Source of the DNA: Cyanophora paradoxa | Lineage: Eukaryota; Glaucocystophyceae; Cyanophorales; Cyanophoraceae | Direction of reading: 5' to 3' | Length of the DNA stretch: 64,000 nt | NCBI GenBank assembly: GCA_004431415.1 | Contig: QPMI01000416.1 | Span: 620,001 to 684,000 of the forward strand | Shown: in pieces, positions 22,111 to 33,643 of the stretch | How positions within the stretch are numbered: position 1 is the first letter of the stretch | Layout of the letters: every line of letters begins with the position of its first letter | Position numbers and translations under genes: made by a program | Notes under the pieces: model-generated | The model's input: only the letters and a program-made list of their open reading frames with translations | Database searches by the model: none | What the model was told of the DNA's origin: nothing

Positions 22111-25100
22111 TTAGAAGGCAAAGTCTGCTGGCATGTGTTGGTCGAACATTGCCTTGTTGCTCGAAGGGCGCGCCCCGCGCCGCCTCGACCCGCCGCTCGC
22201 CGGCACCGCCGCCACCGCCTGCGGCGCCGCCGGGACGTAGACGTACCCGCCCGCCGCGCCGTACGCGGGGCGGTACCCCCCGCCGACGCGGACGCCGCTG
22301 GCCCCGGCGCGGCGAGGGGCCCCGAAGGAGGGGCTGGACTGGCCGAGGCGGGCGGAGGGCGGGGCGGGGCCTCCTGCACGAAGATGGGACCGGAGACGGA
22401 GGCGCGAAGCGCGGCGAGGAGGGCGGCCCGCTGGTACGCGTTCCCGCGGCGCGGGGCGAAGGACGGCGGCGGCGCGGCGAGCTGGACGACGGGCGCGGCG
22501 ACGGCGATGGCGGGCCGCGCGGCGGCGGCGGCGTCGTCGGCGCGTGCGGGCCGTGGACGGTCGCCTCCGCGCGGCGACGTGGACGTGGGTCGGAGTGCCC
22601 GCCGCGGGCGGAAGGCCAGGCCCGGGCCCGAGCCCCGCCTGTGCGTGGGGTCCCGGGCTGCGCTACGGCGGAGTGGTGCCCGTGCCCGTGCCCGTGCCGC
22701 CGAGAAGAGGAAGAAGAGGAAGAGCCGGCGTGGGAGGGGCCGGCGCCGGCGCCGCCGCCGCTGCCCGCGTGGACCCGCCGCCGGTTGTCGCCAGGGGCGG
22801 CGGGGGCGCTCGCCACGCTCGCCGTCTCCGACGAGTCGTCCTCGCCCGCCGGCCCCGGCCCCGAAGCCATCAACGCCCCCGCCGCGAACCGAACCGGCGG
22901 CTCCGGAAGGGTCGACGAGTCGGCGCCCGCCGATTCGCCCCCGGACGCTTCGAGTTCCTCGGGCAGGGCGGAGCCGCCGCTGGTGCCGGCGGCGGCCGCA
23001 GCCGCTGCTGCTGCCCCAGCGTGGGCGGCGTGCGCGGCCGCTGCCGCGCCCGCCTCCGCCGCCGCGGCCGCAGCCACCACCGCCGCCGCCACGTCCTGGA
23101 TCTCCGAAGCGTACCTAAGAGCAGCTTAAGCTCTAACTAATTATAACGTTGAAACGCTTAAGAAACGCACCGCGCGATGCCCTCGTCCATCGTGTGGGAC
23201 TTGCGCATGCCGCCGAGGCCGCCGCCGCCGCTTCCTCCGAGCTCGAAGGGCGCGTGCGGCACCGCCAGCGTGGCGGCGGCGGGGAGGGCGGACTCCGGAA
23301 TGGATCCCAGCGGCGCCGCGGCGGCGGAGGCGGAGGCAGAGGCGGAGGCGGGGCCCGATCCCAGTAGGCTGCTGAACAGGATCTGGGGTACGCCTCCCCC
23401 CGCCGCGTTCGATCGCGCCGGCACCAGCGCGGCCGCCGGCGGGTGTGCCTCCAGCAGCGACGAGATCGCCTGCGCCGAAAGTTGACGGTAGCGAATCGAA
23501 GGTAGAAAGGGGGGGGGGGATGTACCTCGGGGTCCGAGGCGGGCCGGGGTACGGCGGTCGGGGCCGGCGGAGCGGGCCTACCCCCCTCCTCCTCGGAGCT
23601 GCTGTGGTACTGGACGTCCTCGACGGCCGTGGCGCCGGCGATGGCAGACGAAGCGGCGGCGGCGGCGGCGGCGGCTGGGGCTGGGGCGGGGCGCCCGGCG
23701 GTGGATGGGGCCGTCCTAAAGGACTGGGCGCGGGGCAGCGCGGCGGCGGCGGCGGCCGCCGCCGCCGCGGCCGGCGCGACGCCCATCGACGAGAGAAGCG
23801 ACGCCGCGGCGGCGACGGCGGCCGCGGAGACGGCGGCAGAGCCGGCGGGCGCCGCCGGCTCGCTGCTGGCGGTCCGGAGGGCTTGCGGCTCGGGCGCCGC
23901 CCCCGCCTCCTGAGCCCAGCCGAAGCATCGGCAAAAGGGAGAAGGTGGGGAGGAGCGGGGGGGGGGGGGGGGGGGGGTTACCTGGGACTCCTTCGCGTAC
24001 GTGGCGAAGAACTGGAGTGGGGTACCGCGTCGAACCGCGACACAGGCGAGACAGATGGGGCGGGGAGAGGGGGAGGGGGGGGGGGGCGCACGTCGGGATA
24101 CGGGTGGTGCTCGTTGAGCTTAAGGATGGCCCCCGTAACGTGCTCTACCCCCCGCTGCGGGCCGCCCCAGTGCGTCAGAGCGAAGTGATACTAGAAGCGT
24201 TCAGGTGGGTGGCCAAAAGGAGCTGCTAAAAGGAGCTCTCTGATGCCCCCTCTCCCGTCCTCCTACATCCCCCCCCTCCCCCCCCTCCCCTCTCCTAATG
24301 CCCGGCACCCCTTTTCCCCCTCCCTCCTCCTATTCCCCGTCCCTCTACTATTCTTTCCCCGCCCCCCCACACCCCCCCCTCCCCCCCCCCCCCGGACCTG
24401 GTAGTCGTGGCCGGGGAAGTCGGAGGCCTCCTCGCCGAAGGGGTTCTCCAGCTCCCGGTGGATCTCCAGCAGCCCTGCCCCCGAGGCGAGGCGCGGCCGG
24501 CGTCATCTCGGCGAGTCAAAGGGCAGAGGGAGGGGGGTGGAGGGCGCCGAAGCTGCTCTGAGATGGCAGAGAAGCCTTGCTCCCGGTCGGAAAGCTAAGG
24601 CGGCTAAATATAGCTTAAGATGGCAGCGATGCCGGGCGCGGCCTCGCCACATAGACCGGCCTCGGGCTCGGAAAGCTATATATCTAGGCTAAGAGCGGCC
24701 ACGCTAGCCAAGATCAGGGCCGGACGAATTTCCTGGCCCGCCCACCCGGCCGCTGGGGCGCACCTGTGAAGACGATGCGGTTGCCGACGAGGAACGCGTA
24801 CGCGAAGAAGAGCTGCCGCGGGAATGGTCATGGCGAGGACGGGGCAGGGGGCAGGGGGGCAGGGGGCCAGGAGGACGGGCCCGGGAGCAAGGGGGCAGGG
24901 CGGCCGCAGCAGCGGGCCATCTAGGCCAGACTCTGAGAGAGGGAGGCGGGCGTAGTCGCGCGAACCCACGGCTCACTCTAGGTCTTTAGAAGGGGGGCGA
25001 GGGGGGAAGGTGGGAGGGGGAGGGCGAGAAGGGAAACGCGGGCGTACCCGGTAGAGGGAGTCGTCGCGGGCGGCGATGCCGATGAGGTTCGCCGAGTACA

Positions 25101-26386
25101 CGAACACGAACGAGAGGTGCAGCTGCGGGCGGGGGGGAGTTGAGGGTGAGGGGGAGGAGAGGGAGGGGAGGGCGAGGAGGACAAGCATGCGCATGGTGAG
25201 GGGGAGGGGAGGGGGGGGAGCTGAGGGGGAGGAGGGGGGATAGGGAGGGGGCAGGAGGGAAAGGGGGTACCTTGCAGATGAGGATGACCATGTGCACGTA
25301 GGCGTACGGTATCTGGGCGCCGCGTCGAAACCGAACACTTCAGGTGAGGTGGCGGGGTAGGGGGGGTACCTGGCAGTTGAGGAACATGAAGATATCGCTC
25401 GCCGCCGTCCGCATCTTGGGGAGGGGGGGAGGGGGGGGATGAGATTGGTGAGGGGGAGGGGGAGGAAGCGGTGGAGGGGTACCTGGACGATCTCGCCGTG
25501 GAACAGGTGCCTGGCTGGCGGATCAGAGGGGGAGGGGGGGGTACAGAAAAGAGCGGGAAAGATAGCTCACAGGATGCCGTACGGGCAGCGGCCCGCGTCA
25601 AAGACCTGTACCCGGAGCGTTGGAACGGAGGGGGGTAGAGGGAAGAAGCGAGAGGGGTACCTGGGTGACGAGCTGGAGGAGCCAGGCGTACACCATTGCG
25701 TAGCGGGAGGGTAGGGGCTTCAAAGCAGCCATCTCGCGCTCCGTGAGGAGGCCCCGCTGGACCAGCTCCGTCAGGTCTAAAAATAGGCGTCAGCGAGGTC
25801 AGCGGGGGTACGAGGGGGGGTACAGCACGCACCGTCGTCCATCGAGGCCTGCTTGTACACGAGCGCGTGCGCCAGGTTCGAGTAGCTGCGTATCCCTCAG
25901 GTCGTGAGGGAGGGGGGTACGGGGATGGAGGGGGGTACGGCGCGGACCGGACGAGCGTCTCGCGGACGGCGACGGTCGCGGGATCGGATCCCTTCACGTA
26001 CGCCATCACCATCTAAGCGGAGCGGAAAAGTCGGCCGGGGGGGGGTACGGCAACTCGGAACGTCGAAGGGGACGGGGGTACGGCGCTCCCGCACGAACCG
26101 TCGCGAAGCTCGCGGCGCGGGCGATGACGATCCCGACGAGCTCGCGGGTCTTCCTGCGCGCCCGTACCCCGTCGCGCCCCTTTCGAACGGAGGGCGGGGA
26201 GAGGGCGGGACGGGAGGGGGGTACTGCACGCGCCACCAGCGGGAGAAGGTCTGGCCCGCGAAAAGGGAGAGGAGGAAGGCGGCTAGGGAGGCGAAGATGA
26301 GAATCTCGTCCCGCGAGGAATCGATGATGGGGACTGCGGGTGGCGATGGGGGGGGAAGCGTCAGATCAAATTGGATGGGTTGGATG

Positions 26387-26427
<41 letters not shown>

Positions 26428-27507
26428 TTAGGAGAAAGAAAGCACAGCAGAGGGAGCGGCGCCAGTCGGGTGCATCCTCGGAGTCCTCCGGGCAGCGCGC
26501 GTACCCCAGCAGGGACGCCAGGGCGCAGAAGAAGAGCTGGAGGATGGCGGGGAGGGCGTCAAGAAGAGCGGAGCTTTGGCTTTACAGAATCAAGAATCTC
26601 ATGCTTGGGTTTCTTAAGCACGAAAGCCTTAAGATAAGATTATAGTTAGAGCCTGGAGAGCAAGGCTGAAGCGGGGCCTGGCTCCGCCGAGTCGCACCGT
26701 CCAGAGGAGGGCGCGGGCCTTGATTGCCTGCGGCGGCGAATTCGAAGGGCGTGAGCGGCGGCGCCGGCGGGGCCGGTAAGCTGAGGCGGGCTGGGGGCGC
26801 GCCGTGCCGCGGAGGAACCAGAGGTAGGCGTAGCTCTGGAGCTTGCCGAAGTCACTGCGGGGCGGGCGGGGCCGGGCGCTCAGCCGGCGCGCCCGAGCCG
26901 CCCGGCGGGGCGGGCGCGGGCGGGGCGGGCGCGGAGCTTAACCGCGGGCGTCTAACGCGTCCTAAGCTGCGCCGTCGAATCGTGCGCCGGCTTAGCTAAA
27001 GCTGAAGCGGGCTGGGGCCCGCGGGCGCGTAGCCGGCGCGTCCGAGCCGGCCGCCGGGGCGCGGGGCGGGGGCGGGCAGCGGCACACTATTTGACGACGC
27101 GGCGCTGGTCCTGCGGGCGGTGCGTGCGTTGCGGGCGAGCGTCAGCGCGCGCACGGGGGCGGCCGCGGGTGGACGCCACCGGCGGCGGGCGGGCGGGCGG
27201 GCGGGCGGGCGGGCGGGCGGGCGGGCGCACGTCGAACTGGGCGGCGATGACGTGGTGCTCGAAGCCGCGCACCTGGTGCTCCAGCTCCTCACGAAAGGAC
27301 TGAGGCCGCGGTGCGTCGACGTCAGCTGGAGTCGCAGCCAGGGCGGAGCCTGGCGGGGCGGGGCGGGGCGGGGGGCACCTGCGGCGGCTTCGCGTTCGAG
27401 TGGCGCGATGCCATCAGGTGCGGCCCTGGGTCGCCGCCGCCCAGCGCCGAGTCCGACGAGCTGTGCGACAGTAGGCTCGTCTTCTCCAGCTTCCGCATCG
27501 CCGCCAT
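22111..27507 (-). CDS. Bestrophin-family (UPF0187-like) anion channel
   Basis: A membrane channel, probably for chloride or bicarbonate. From the ATG at 27507 the exons encode a cytosolic start (MAAMRKLEKTSLLSH), then FGKLQSYAYLWFLRGTA, a helix (ALPAILQLFFCALASLLG), then ILIFASLAAFLLSLFAGQTF directly followed by SRWW, matching the bestrophin helix and R-W-W motif. Next come GLLTEREMAALKPLPSRYAM, IPYAYVHMVILICK, LSFVFVYSANLIGIAARDD and LFFAYAFLVGNRIVFTG. The family signature LENPFGEEASDF (compare N-P-F-G-E-D-D-D-D-F) is near 24400-24470. A long Ala/Ser/Gly-rich, presumably disordered tail follows and ends MFDQHMPADFAF, stop at 22111. Introns are short and G-rich on the plus strand (GTACCCC donors). 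In algae, bestrophins include thylakoid bicarbonate channels; no targeting peptide is clear, so location is open. Exon joins in the tail are uncertain. Confidence 0.8.
26391..26427. repeat. Poly(G) tract in bestrophin-gene intron
   Basis: Near-perfect G-homopolymer of about 37 bp on the plus strand (C on the sense strand), in the intron between two membrane-segment exons. Similar shorter tracts lie at 23957-23978 and 24070-24085. Length is likely variable and assembly-sensitive. Confidence 0.9.
27184..27227. repeat. (GGGC)n simple repeat in bestrophin-gene intron
   Basis: About eleven GGGC units beside the exon encoding SFREELEHQVRGFEHHV. Same motif as in the TPR gene at 3844-3885. Confidence 0.9.
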
Positions 27508-27724
27508 GGCCCGATTCGCTAGCTATGAACTCCGCCGATCGGTTTCGTCGGATACGCCCGCGGCAGTTACGCGGCAGTTACTGCCCGGCAGTTACGCCCC
27601 TCCGCGGCCGGTTGCGCCCGGAAGCGGCGATCCGAGCCGGCGCCGCGGAGCTGGGCCCGAAAATGATTGACTCCTCACACGCGGAGTACTATAGCTGCGG
27701 CCGGAGCAGGCCTGGCCTGTGCTC

Positions 27725-27816
27725 GCACGGGTACAGGCGCGTCAAAATTTCGGTCGAAGTCGCCGTCCTGTCAAAGTCGGCGGCCGCCCGGCGGCGCGAG
27801 CTCGCACGGTAGGGAG
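27725..27816 (+). promoter_or_regulatory. Conserved 5' block of paralogue C within a divergent promoter region
   Basis: The 309 bp between the bestrophin start (27507, minus) and the C start (27817, plus) must serve both genes. The half next to C matches the block upstream of B closely, including GTCAAAATTTCGGTCGAAG and a CGGCGGCCGCCCGGCGGCGC stretch ending just before the ATG. A short GGCAGTTACGCCC-like repeat occurs at about 27565-27600. Confidence 0.6.
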
Positions 27817-30800
27817 ATGTCGGCGTCGATGGCAGACCTCGCGCGCATGCTTGGAGCCTTGGGCGGTCGGGGGGCGCCTGCCGCCGGCAACTCGAATCGC
27901 TCGGCGGCGGCGGAGGATGAGGAGGTGCTTAGGGCGCATCGGGATGCGCTGCGGTCGACGCGAAACGTTCCAGGCGGCACTACAGTTGCGTGGGATAACG
28001 CAGCCGGCCTGGGGCCCTCGCAGCAAGCGCAGGACAGCTTCGGCAGCGAAACCAGCCTCTCGAAGTGCACGCCGATTAGCTTAGAAGAGCTCCAGCTGAA
28101 TCAAGTGCACAAGCGGCGCTTCCTCTGCGGCCGCCTCGCCGAGGAACCCGTGCTCTTGAAAGGCGTCTACCAGGTCCTCGCGAAGCCGGACGGCGCCGGC
28201 CCGCTCGTGCGCATCGCCTTCTACAACGCCGAGCGCGCGGCGAAGCGGGAGTGCGGCGGCTGGCAGAAGGCGTTCGCCGCGGGCAGGGAGATCTGCATCC
28301 GCAATCCGTTCTTCAAGGTACGCGAGCTCGAGCTCGCGGGGGGGCCGCGCCGCGCCGCTCCGCGCGGGGGCTCTGAAAAATTAATATGAATATGAATTCG
28401 CGAATCGGGCCGGGACAGATTGCGATGGACGGGACTCGCTTGGTTCGTGTGGAGTCCCCAGCAGACGTCGTCTTCGTCGCTCCTGGGGCCGCGTCGTCCG
28501 CGGGGATGCCCCCTCCAGCTCCAGCTGCTGCGAAGCCGGCAGCGGCAGCTGCAGCTGGCCATGGTGGCAAGAGCAGGCCTCGGAAGACGAAGAGCGAGGT
28601 CGCAGCGGAGGAGGCGGAAGCGAGCGCCGCGAAAACCGCAGTCGAGGCCGCACGGGCGGCGGGCGCCAGCGCCGAAGAGCTGAACGCGAAAGGAAACGGT
28701 GAGTTGGGGCAGCTAGCGCTACATATTCAATTTTCGAAGTTGTCGATTAACGCCTCTGCAGACGCTTTCAAGGCGGGCCGCAACGCGGAGGCGGAGGTCT
28801 GGTACGGCGCGGCGATGAAGGCAGACCCGGGCGCGGCCAAGTACCCATCCAACAGGTTCGTCGATTTGCTGTGTCTCTCATATGCATCGTGCGGCTTCTC
28901 TCTTCCGAGCGGAACTCATCGTGATTGGCGATTATTTTCTCAGGGCTGCAGTCCGCTTGAAGCTGCTTAAGCACGCGGAGGCACGCAGCTGCAGTGTATT
29001 CACACGTAGTGCTTTGCTCATTATTGCAAGCGCAGGCATACGCTGACGCAAGAGCGGCGAACAAGCTTGATCCCAAGTGGGCAAAGCCCGTCGTTCGCAT
29101 GGGTCCGAGCTTTTATAACCTTACTCATTAAATTACGTATACGGTGAATTATGCCCCTCTTACCCTATCAAATCAAACAGCAACGGCTCTGTATGAGCAG
29201 GAGAGCTACGAGGAGGCCATACGACTGTACGAGAAGGCTCAGAAGCTCGAAGACGAAGCCGGCTCGAGCGAGTCCCGCGCCGCTATCGAGGACGGGATCT
29301 CCTGTTGCCGCCGCGAGATCGCAGCCAAGGCACGGAATCAGTTTTAATATTTGCTATGCGCATTCCGTGATTGAAGCTTATTTGGGGATCAGGAAATTCG
29401 GCTCCCAACTACGGAGAGGACGATGCAGAATGTCGCACAGTCTGTTCTCAAGGAGCAGATGTCCAAACTGCAGTCGAATCCCAAGGACATTGCGAAGTGC
29501 GCGACTGAATATATATCCTGGACTACTCGACGTTTTATTTTGCCTCATCGCAATATTAATCGTATCGCGATCGCAATCAGACTCTTCGAAAGCGCGACTC
29601 CCGACGCACTGAAACTGTTCCAGAATCAAACATCAACGCTTTCTATCTGCCACGAAGCCCACATGTGCCGGGACGGGACGCATGGCCGGAAGAAGGACAT
29701 GCGCCGCGCTTCTGAGCTCTACCTTCAGGCCGCAAAGGTGCGCGTGCTCACTCCTAGCGTTGATTCGCCAGCACATGCTACCGTAGTACATACTCACATC
29801 CGTATAATTATCTCGAGCAGAAAGGCAACACGGAGGCAATGTACAATCTCGCAAAGCATTACGAAGAGAATGAGTCGAATTTTGCAGAAGCAATTACCTG
29901 GCTGAATGTAAGCGATCTGCACTCCATGTCGCCACTGGCACTAATTGAAACGTTGCGCGATCGCCAGAAAGCCGCCTCGCAGCCTGTCTGGATATTCCAG
30001 AATCAGCTCCCAAACGTGGGGGTTGCAGAGGCCTTCAATATGCTCGGCTGCATGAACAGGGATGGCATCGGCATGAAGCCCGACCCGGAAGCAGCTGCTC
30101 GCTGGTTCCGCAAGGCGGCCGAGAGCGGTGCGCCTGCAGAATACTTACGTTCAATTATTCGTGATATTTGAATATCTGTTGCCTTCTTTTTCAAACTTTG
30201 GCAATTTATATCGACAAATTCACAGGTACGAAGGGTCCGGGCCACATGTGCGGATTGAACAATCTGGGCTACTGCTATGATAACGGAATCGGAGGTTCGC
30301 AAATGTCGACCAATCGCGAGTCTATTCTCCAAGTACTAATAAACTGGCTTCGTTCAATTAGTTTCCAAAGACTCGGCTGAGGCTGCCCGCTGGTATCGAA
30401 AGGGTGCCGAGAATGGGTACGCAGTGTCGCAGGTGCGTTCTTATAACCGCGGGATTATTTGACAGTTGCTCTTCATCATTCCGGAATAATTATAAATCTT
30501 CTCCGTTCGGCAGTACAATCTTGGGGAACTCTTCGAGCACGGACGCGGCGTCCCTGTGGATCTTTCACAGGCCCGGTAAGAAATCTAGATCTAGAGACAT
30601 TAAATTTTGCCAAACAATTCATCGAAAATCGAATTTGAGGGAAGTTGACTTCGTGTTTTGCGCCGACGTTAGAACGTGGTACGAGAAAGCGGCGAAGCAA
30701 GATCTTCCAATGGCAATGATCGCTCTTGCACGGCTCTCGGCTTCACCGGCCGACGCGCTCAAGGCGCGCATCGACGCTGCGAACAAGGGGATGCCAGAGG

Positions 30801-33323
30801 AGATGTACAACCTCGGCCTGGCGTACCTGGTACCGGCTCCGGATCCCTGAGCCAGCTTGCTTCTGAAACCTCTTGCATTGATTGCACGACAGCGCGGCCG
30901 CGACGGGGCACGCAAATCGGTGAAGGAGGCGCGCGCGTGGTTCCAGAAGTCAGCAGAGGCTGGTTTCGAGCTCGGCATGTGCGAGCTTGGCCTGCTTCTT
31001 GTGGGTGCTCTTTCGTCCTTGTCCAAGTTCGTTGTTCTTGCAAGAAGCGCTAAAGAGCGAATTAGAGTTGACATTAACGATATGTCTTGGAGTCGATATC
31101 GTTAATGTCGACTCCTTTTCAAGGCCAAGGATTGTTTTGCCAAGTCTGACTCTATCTCGGCAGGAAAGAGAAGGAGGAAGTATCGGACCCAAAGCGGGGC
31201 GCAAATTGGGTCCTAAAGGCAGCGGAGAAGGGTGCTCAAAGCCAAATCGAATAAATGATTTTTGAGATTGTAGTAGTTTACAACCGCGCACAGGTAATCC
31301 TCGGGCCTGCTATGCCTATGCTAAGCTGCTGGCCACTGGCACCGGAGTGGAGAAGGTTGATTAAGTTATTCGGAGTCTAAATATATTCATAAATTGTCTC
31401 CGTACGTAGGATCTCGCCAAGGCGAAGCAGTGGATGAAAAATGCGGCCAAGCGTGGATTCAAGGACGCCGAGAGGGCGCTCAAGAGCGGGGACTTGGATC
31501 GGATGGCGGCGCTCGAAGTCGACGAGCGCGAGATGGCGCAGAAGCTCAACTTCGACCTGGAGACGGGCACCTTCAAGGACGGGCCGACGCCGCTGCTGGA
31601 CGAGATCGAGGACCCTGAGCAACGGGAGAACATGCAGGCCGCTCTTGCGTGCGTGGTTTATGAATCTGAAACATCCAGTTCCATCCGACAGGCTCTGCAG
31701 AGCTATCAAGCAACTGGGGACGCTGGCCAAGAAGCCGGCTCCCGAACCCGAGTATGAAAAGATAGCGGTACCTGACTTCGGATCCGGCGGCGTCCGTGGA
31801 TACGACATGGCAAGCCTGCAGGCGAGTGCTCCTTTCCTTCCATTAAATTCTTTCATGACATTAAATGCACATACACAGAAGTACGCTTCGTCGCCAACGG
31901 CCCAGCGGCTGATGGATGCGCGCCGGCACTTCGATGCCAGCATGAATCTTCTGCGCCAGGGGCACTTTCCAGCGGCTATCCGCGCGCTAGCCGAGTGCTA
32001 CAAGCGCGAGGAAATAGTGGCACAGTTCCCTGACTTTGTTGTGCCTATGTTCATGGTACACACGCCCCTTTAACCTGCTGGAATTCCGCCTCTGATATTC
32101 TTACTTACGCGACAAATTAAAGACGGCAGTCGAGGCCATTCTCGAAGAGAATCCGAACGACGTCGATGCGCTGTTCGTCAACGCAGCCATGCTCATGGGA
32201 AGCAGGTGCCCGCCAATTTGCACTCCCCGATTTCGACCGTTTCCGTATAGAAATATGAAAGTGACCGTGAGCATTTTCGCAAGGTCTGCCGAGGAATCCG
32301 CCAACTTCGCCACGAAGTGCATCACACTGGATCCTACTCAAGCAGGGTACACGTGTCGCCCTACCTTCAGCTGCGAAGTTGCCTAAGTTTCGTTTTAGCT
32401 TCTATCGTCTCCGCGGCGCTATGCGCAGCTTCGCCAAACAATATGACAAGGTGAAAAGCGGTTTATGTCTCAAATTTAAACTTCCAAGCACTGCCGTCCG
32501 CGCGCGGGGCTCACAGGAGCGGCTTGCAATTGGGCACGCGCAGGCGATTCGTGACTTTGACAAGGCTCTGGAAATCATGGCCAACGCGGCAGACCCTTAC
32601 AGGTGCCGTGACGCCTCCGATCACAGACTCTGAGAATAAGCATGATTTCTGATCACTAGCAGATACGACTTGCTCTACCTTCGCGCCACAGCGCTGTTCC
32701 TCTCCGAGGGCTACGGTCCCCGGTGCGAGGGCAAGGCGAGACAGGTGCAGTCTAAGAACTGCTAGATGTATTATTCTTTCTTCTGAGCGGCGGAATACGA
32801 TGAATTCTTTTCTTCTGAATGTCACACTTTTCCAGGCGCTTGAGGAGTACATCAGAGAGGCACCTCCGGACGAGAGGAAAGTGGCCGAGGTGCGAATCGC
32901 AATCCAGGCTCTTCTAGATTTAGACCTGACGATGCCATCGAAATCTAACTCAAAATTCCTTTGCAGGCGCATTATCAGCTCTGCCTTCGGCTGCTGCACG
33001 AGCTGCGCGACTTTGATGCGGCCAAAGCGACCTTCGAGCGGGCAAAGGAGGCGGAGCGGCGCCGGCTGCCGGTCTTCCCGCCCATCGACGCGGACTGGCC
33101 CCACAAGATCCTCGCCAGGCAGGCGATCGAGCTCATGGAGAGGGCGCCACGCGCGTTCAGGCGGGATCGCGAGGAAAGCGTGAGCTGCGCGGCATGCGGG
33201 GCGGAAGGCCCGTCCCTGAAGGAGTGCGGCCGCTGCCACGCGGTCTCTTATTGCAACGCGGATTGCCAGCGGGCTCACTGGAAGCAGCACAAGAAGGCAT
33301 GCAAGGCGGCTCCTGCAGAATAG
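27817..33323 (+). CDS. TPR/Sel1-repeat protein with C-terminal MYND zinc finger, paralogue C (most intact)
   Basis: About 27 exons with clean phases. Exon 1 (27817-28317) encodes the N-terminal domain shared with B (GVYQVLAKPDGAGPLVRIAF, AFAAGREICIRNPFFK). Exon 2 (28419-28698) has TRLVRVESPADVVFVAPG and an Ala/Lys-rich helix. TPR exons are 28762-28855, 28944-28980, 29036-29102 and 29181-29329. Sel1-type exons follow (EAMYNLAKHYEENESNFAEA, LNNLGYCYDNGIGG, YNLGELFEHGRGVPVDLSQA, EEMYNLGLAYL), then a second TPR block (NPNDVDALFVNAAMLMGSR, AIRDFDKALEIMANAADPYR). The last exon carries the MYND ligands CAAC, CGRC, CNADC and HWKQHKKAC, stop 33321. Several donors are GC (28981, 29330, 31822). MYND fingers bind proline-rich peptides and Sel1/TPR arrays bind proteins, so a scaffold role is likely. 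No SET domain is seen. Confidence 0.82.
31065..31114. repeat. 19-bp inverted repeat in a paralogue C intron
   Basis: Arms 31065-31083 and 31096-31114 are reverse complements with one mismatch, around a 12-bp loop. Located in the intron after the Sel1-type exon ending CELGLLL. No similar hairpin is seen in the same intron of A or B. Confidence 0.9.
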
Positions 33324-33643
33324 CGGCGGTCTGTCTCTCGCCCTGCAGCTGCAGTCGTGCATGCAAGCACGCCCGAAAGAGGGCTGTGGGCACAGGCACC
33401 CCAGCTCAGTGGCTGCTGGACAGCCAAACAGCACCCTAAAGATGTTATCTCTGGTAGTAAGACTCCAGGTGATTCGGTGCCAAACATATGTACATGTATA
33501 TACGTATCCTTTGTTAATTTTTTATAAGAGCGAGCAGTCCATAATTAAATAAGTATTTCTTAAACTAGCTACAGCATCTGAGAATCTCGAAAGATTCCTC
33601 TTCAACTACAGCTAGAAGAGGACTCCGGGAAGCAAGCTTAAAT
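33324..33643. other. Convergent 3' intergenic region
   Basis: 320 bp between the stop codons of paralogue C and of the large minus-strand gene. AT content rises around 33480-33570. No gene or repeat is supported. Confidence 0.6.

Noticed and set aside
21527-23092. Minus-strand open frame of 521 codons
   Set aside because: Part overlaps real coding sequence of the bestrophin tail, but the frame as a whole runs through introns and into intergenic DNA and becomes Arg/Pro low-complexity. The ending MFDQHMPADFAF at 22111 is in another frame and fits the gene better.
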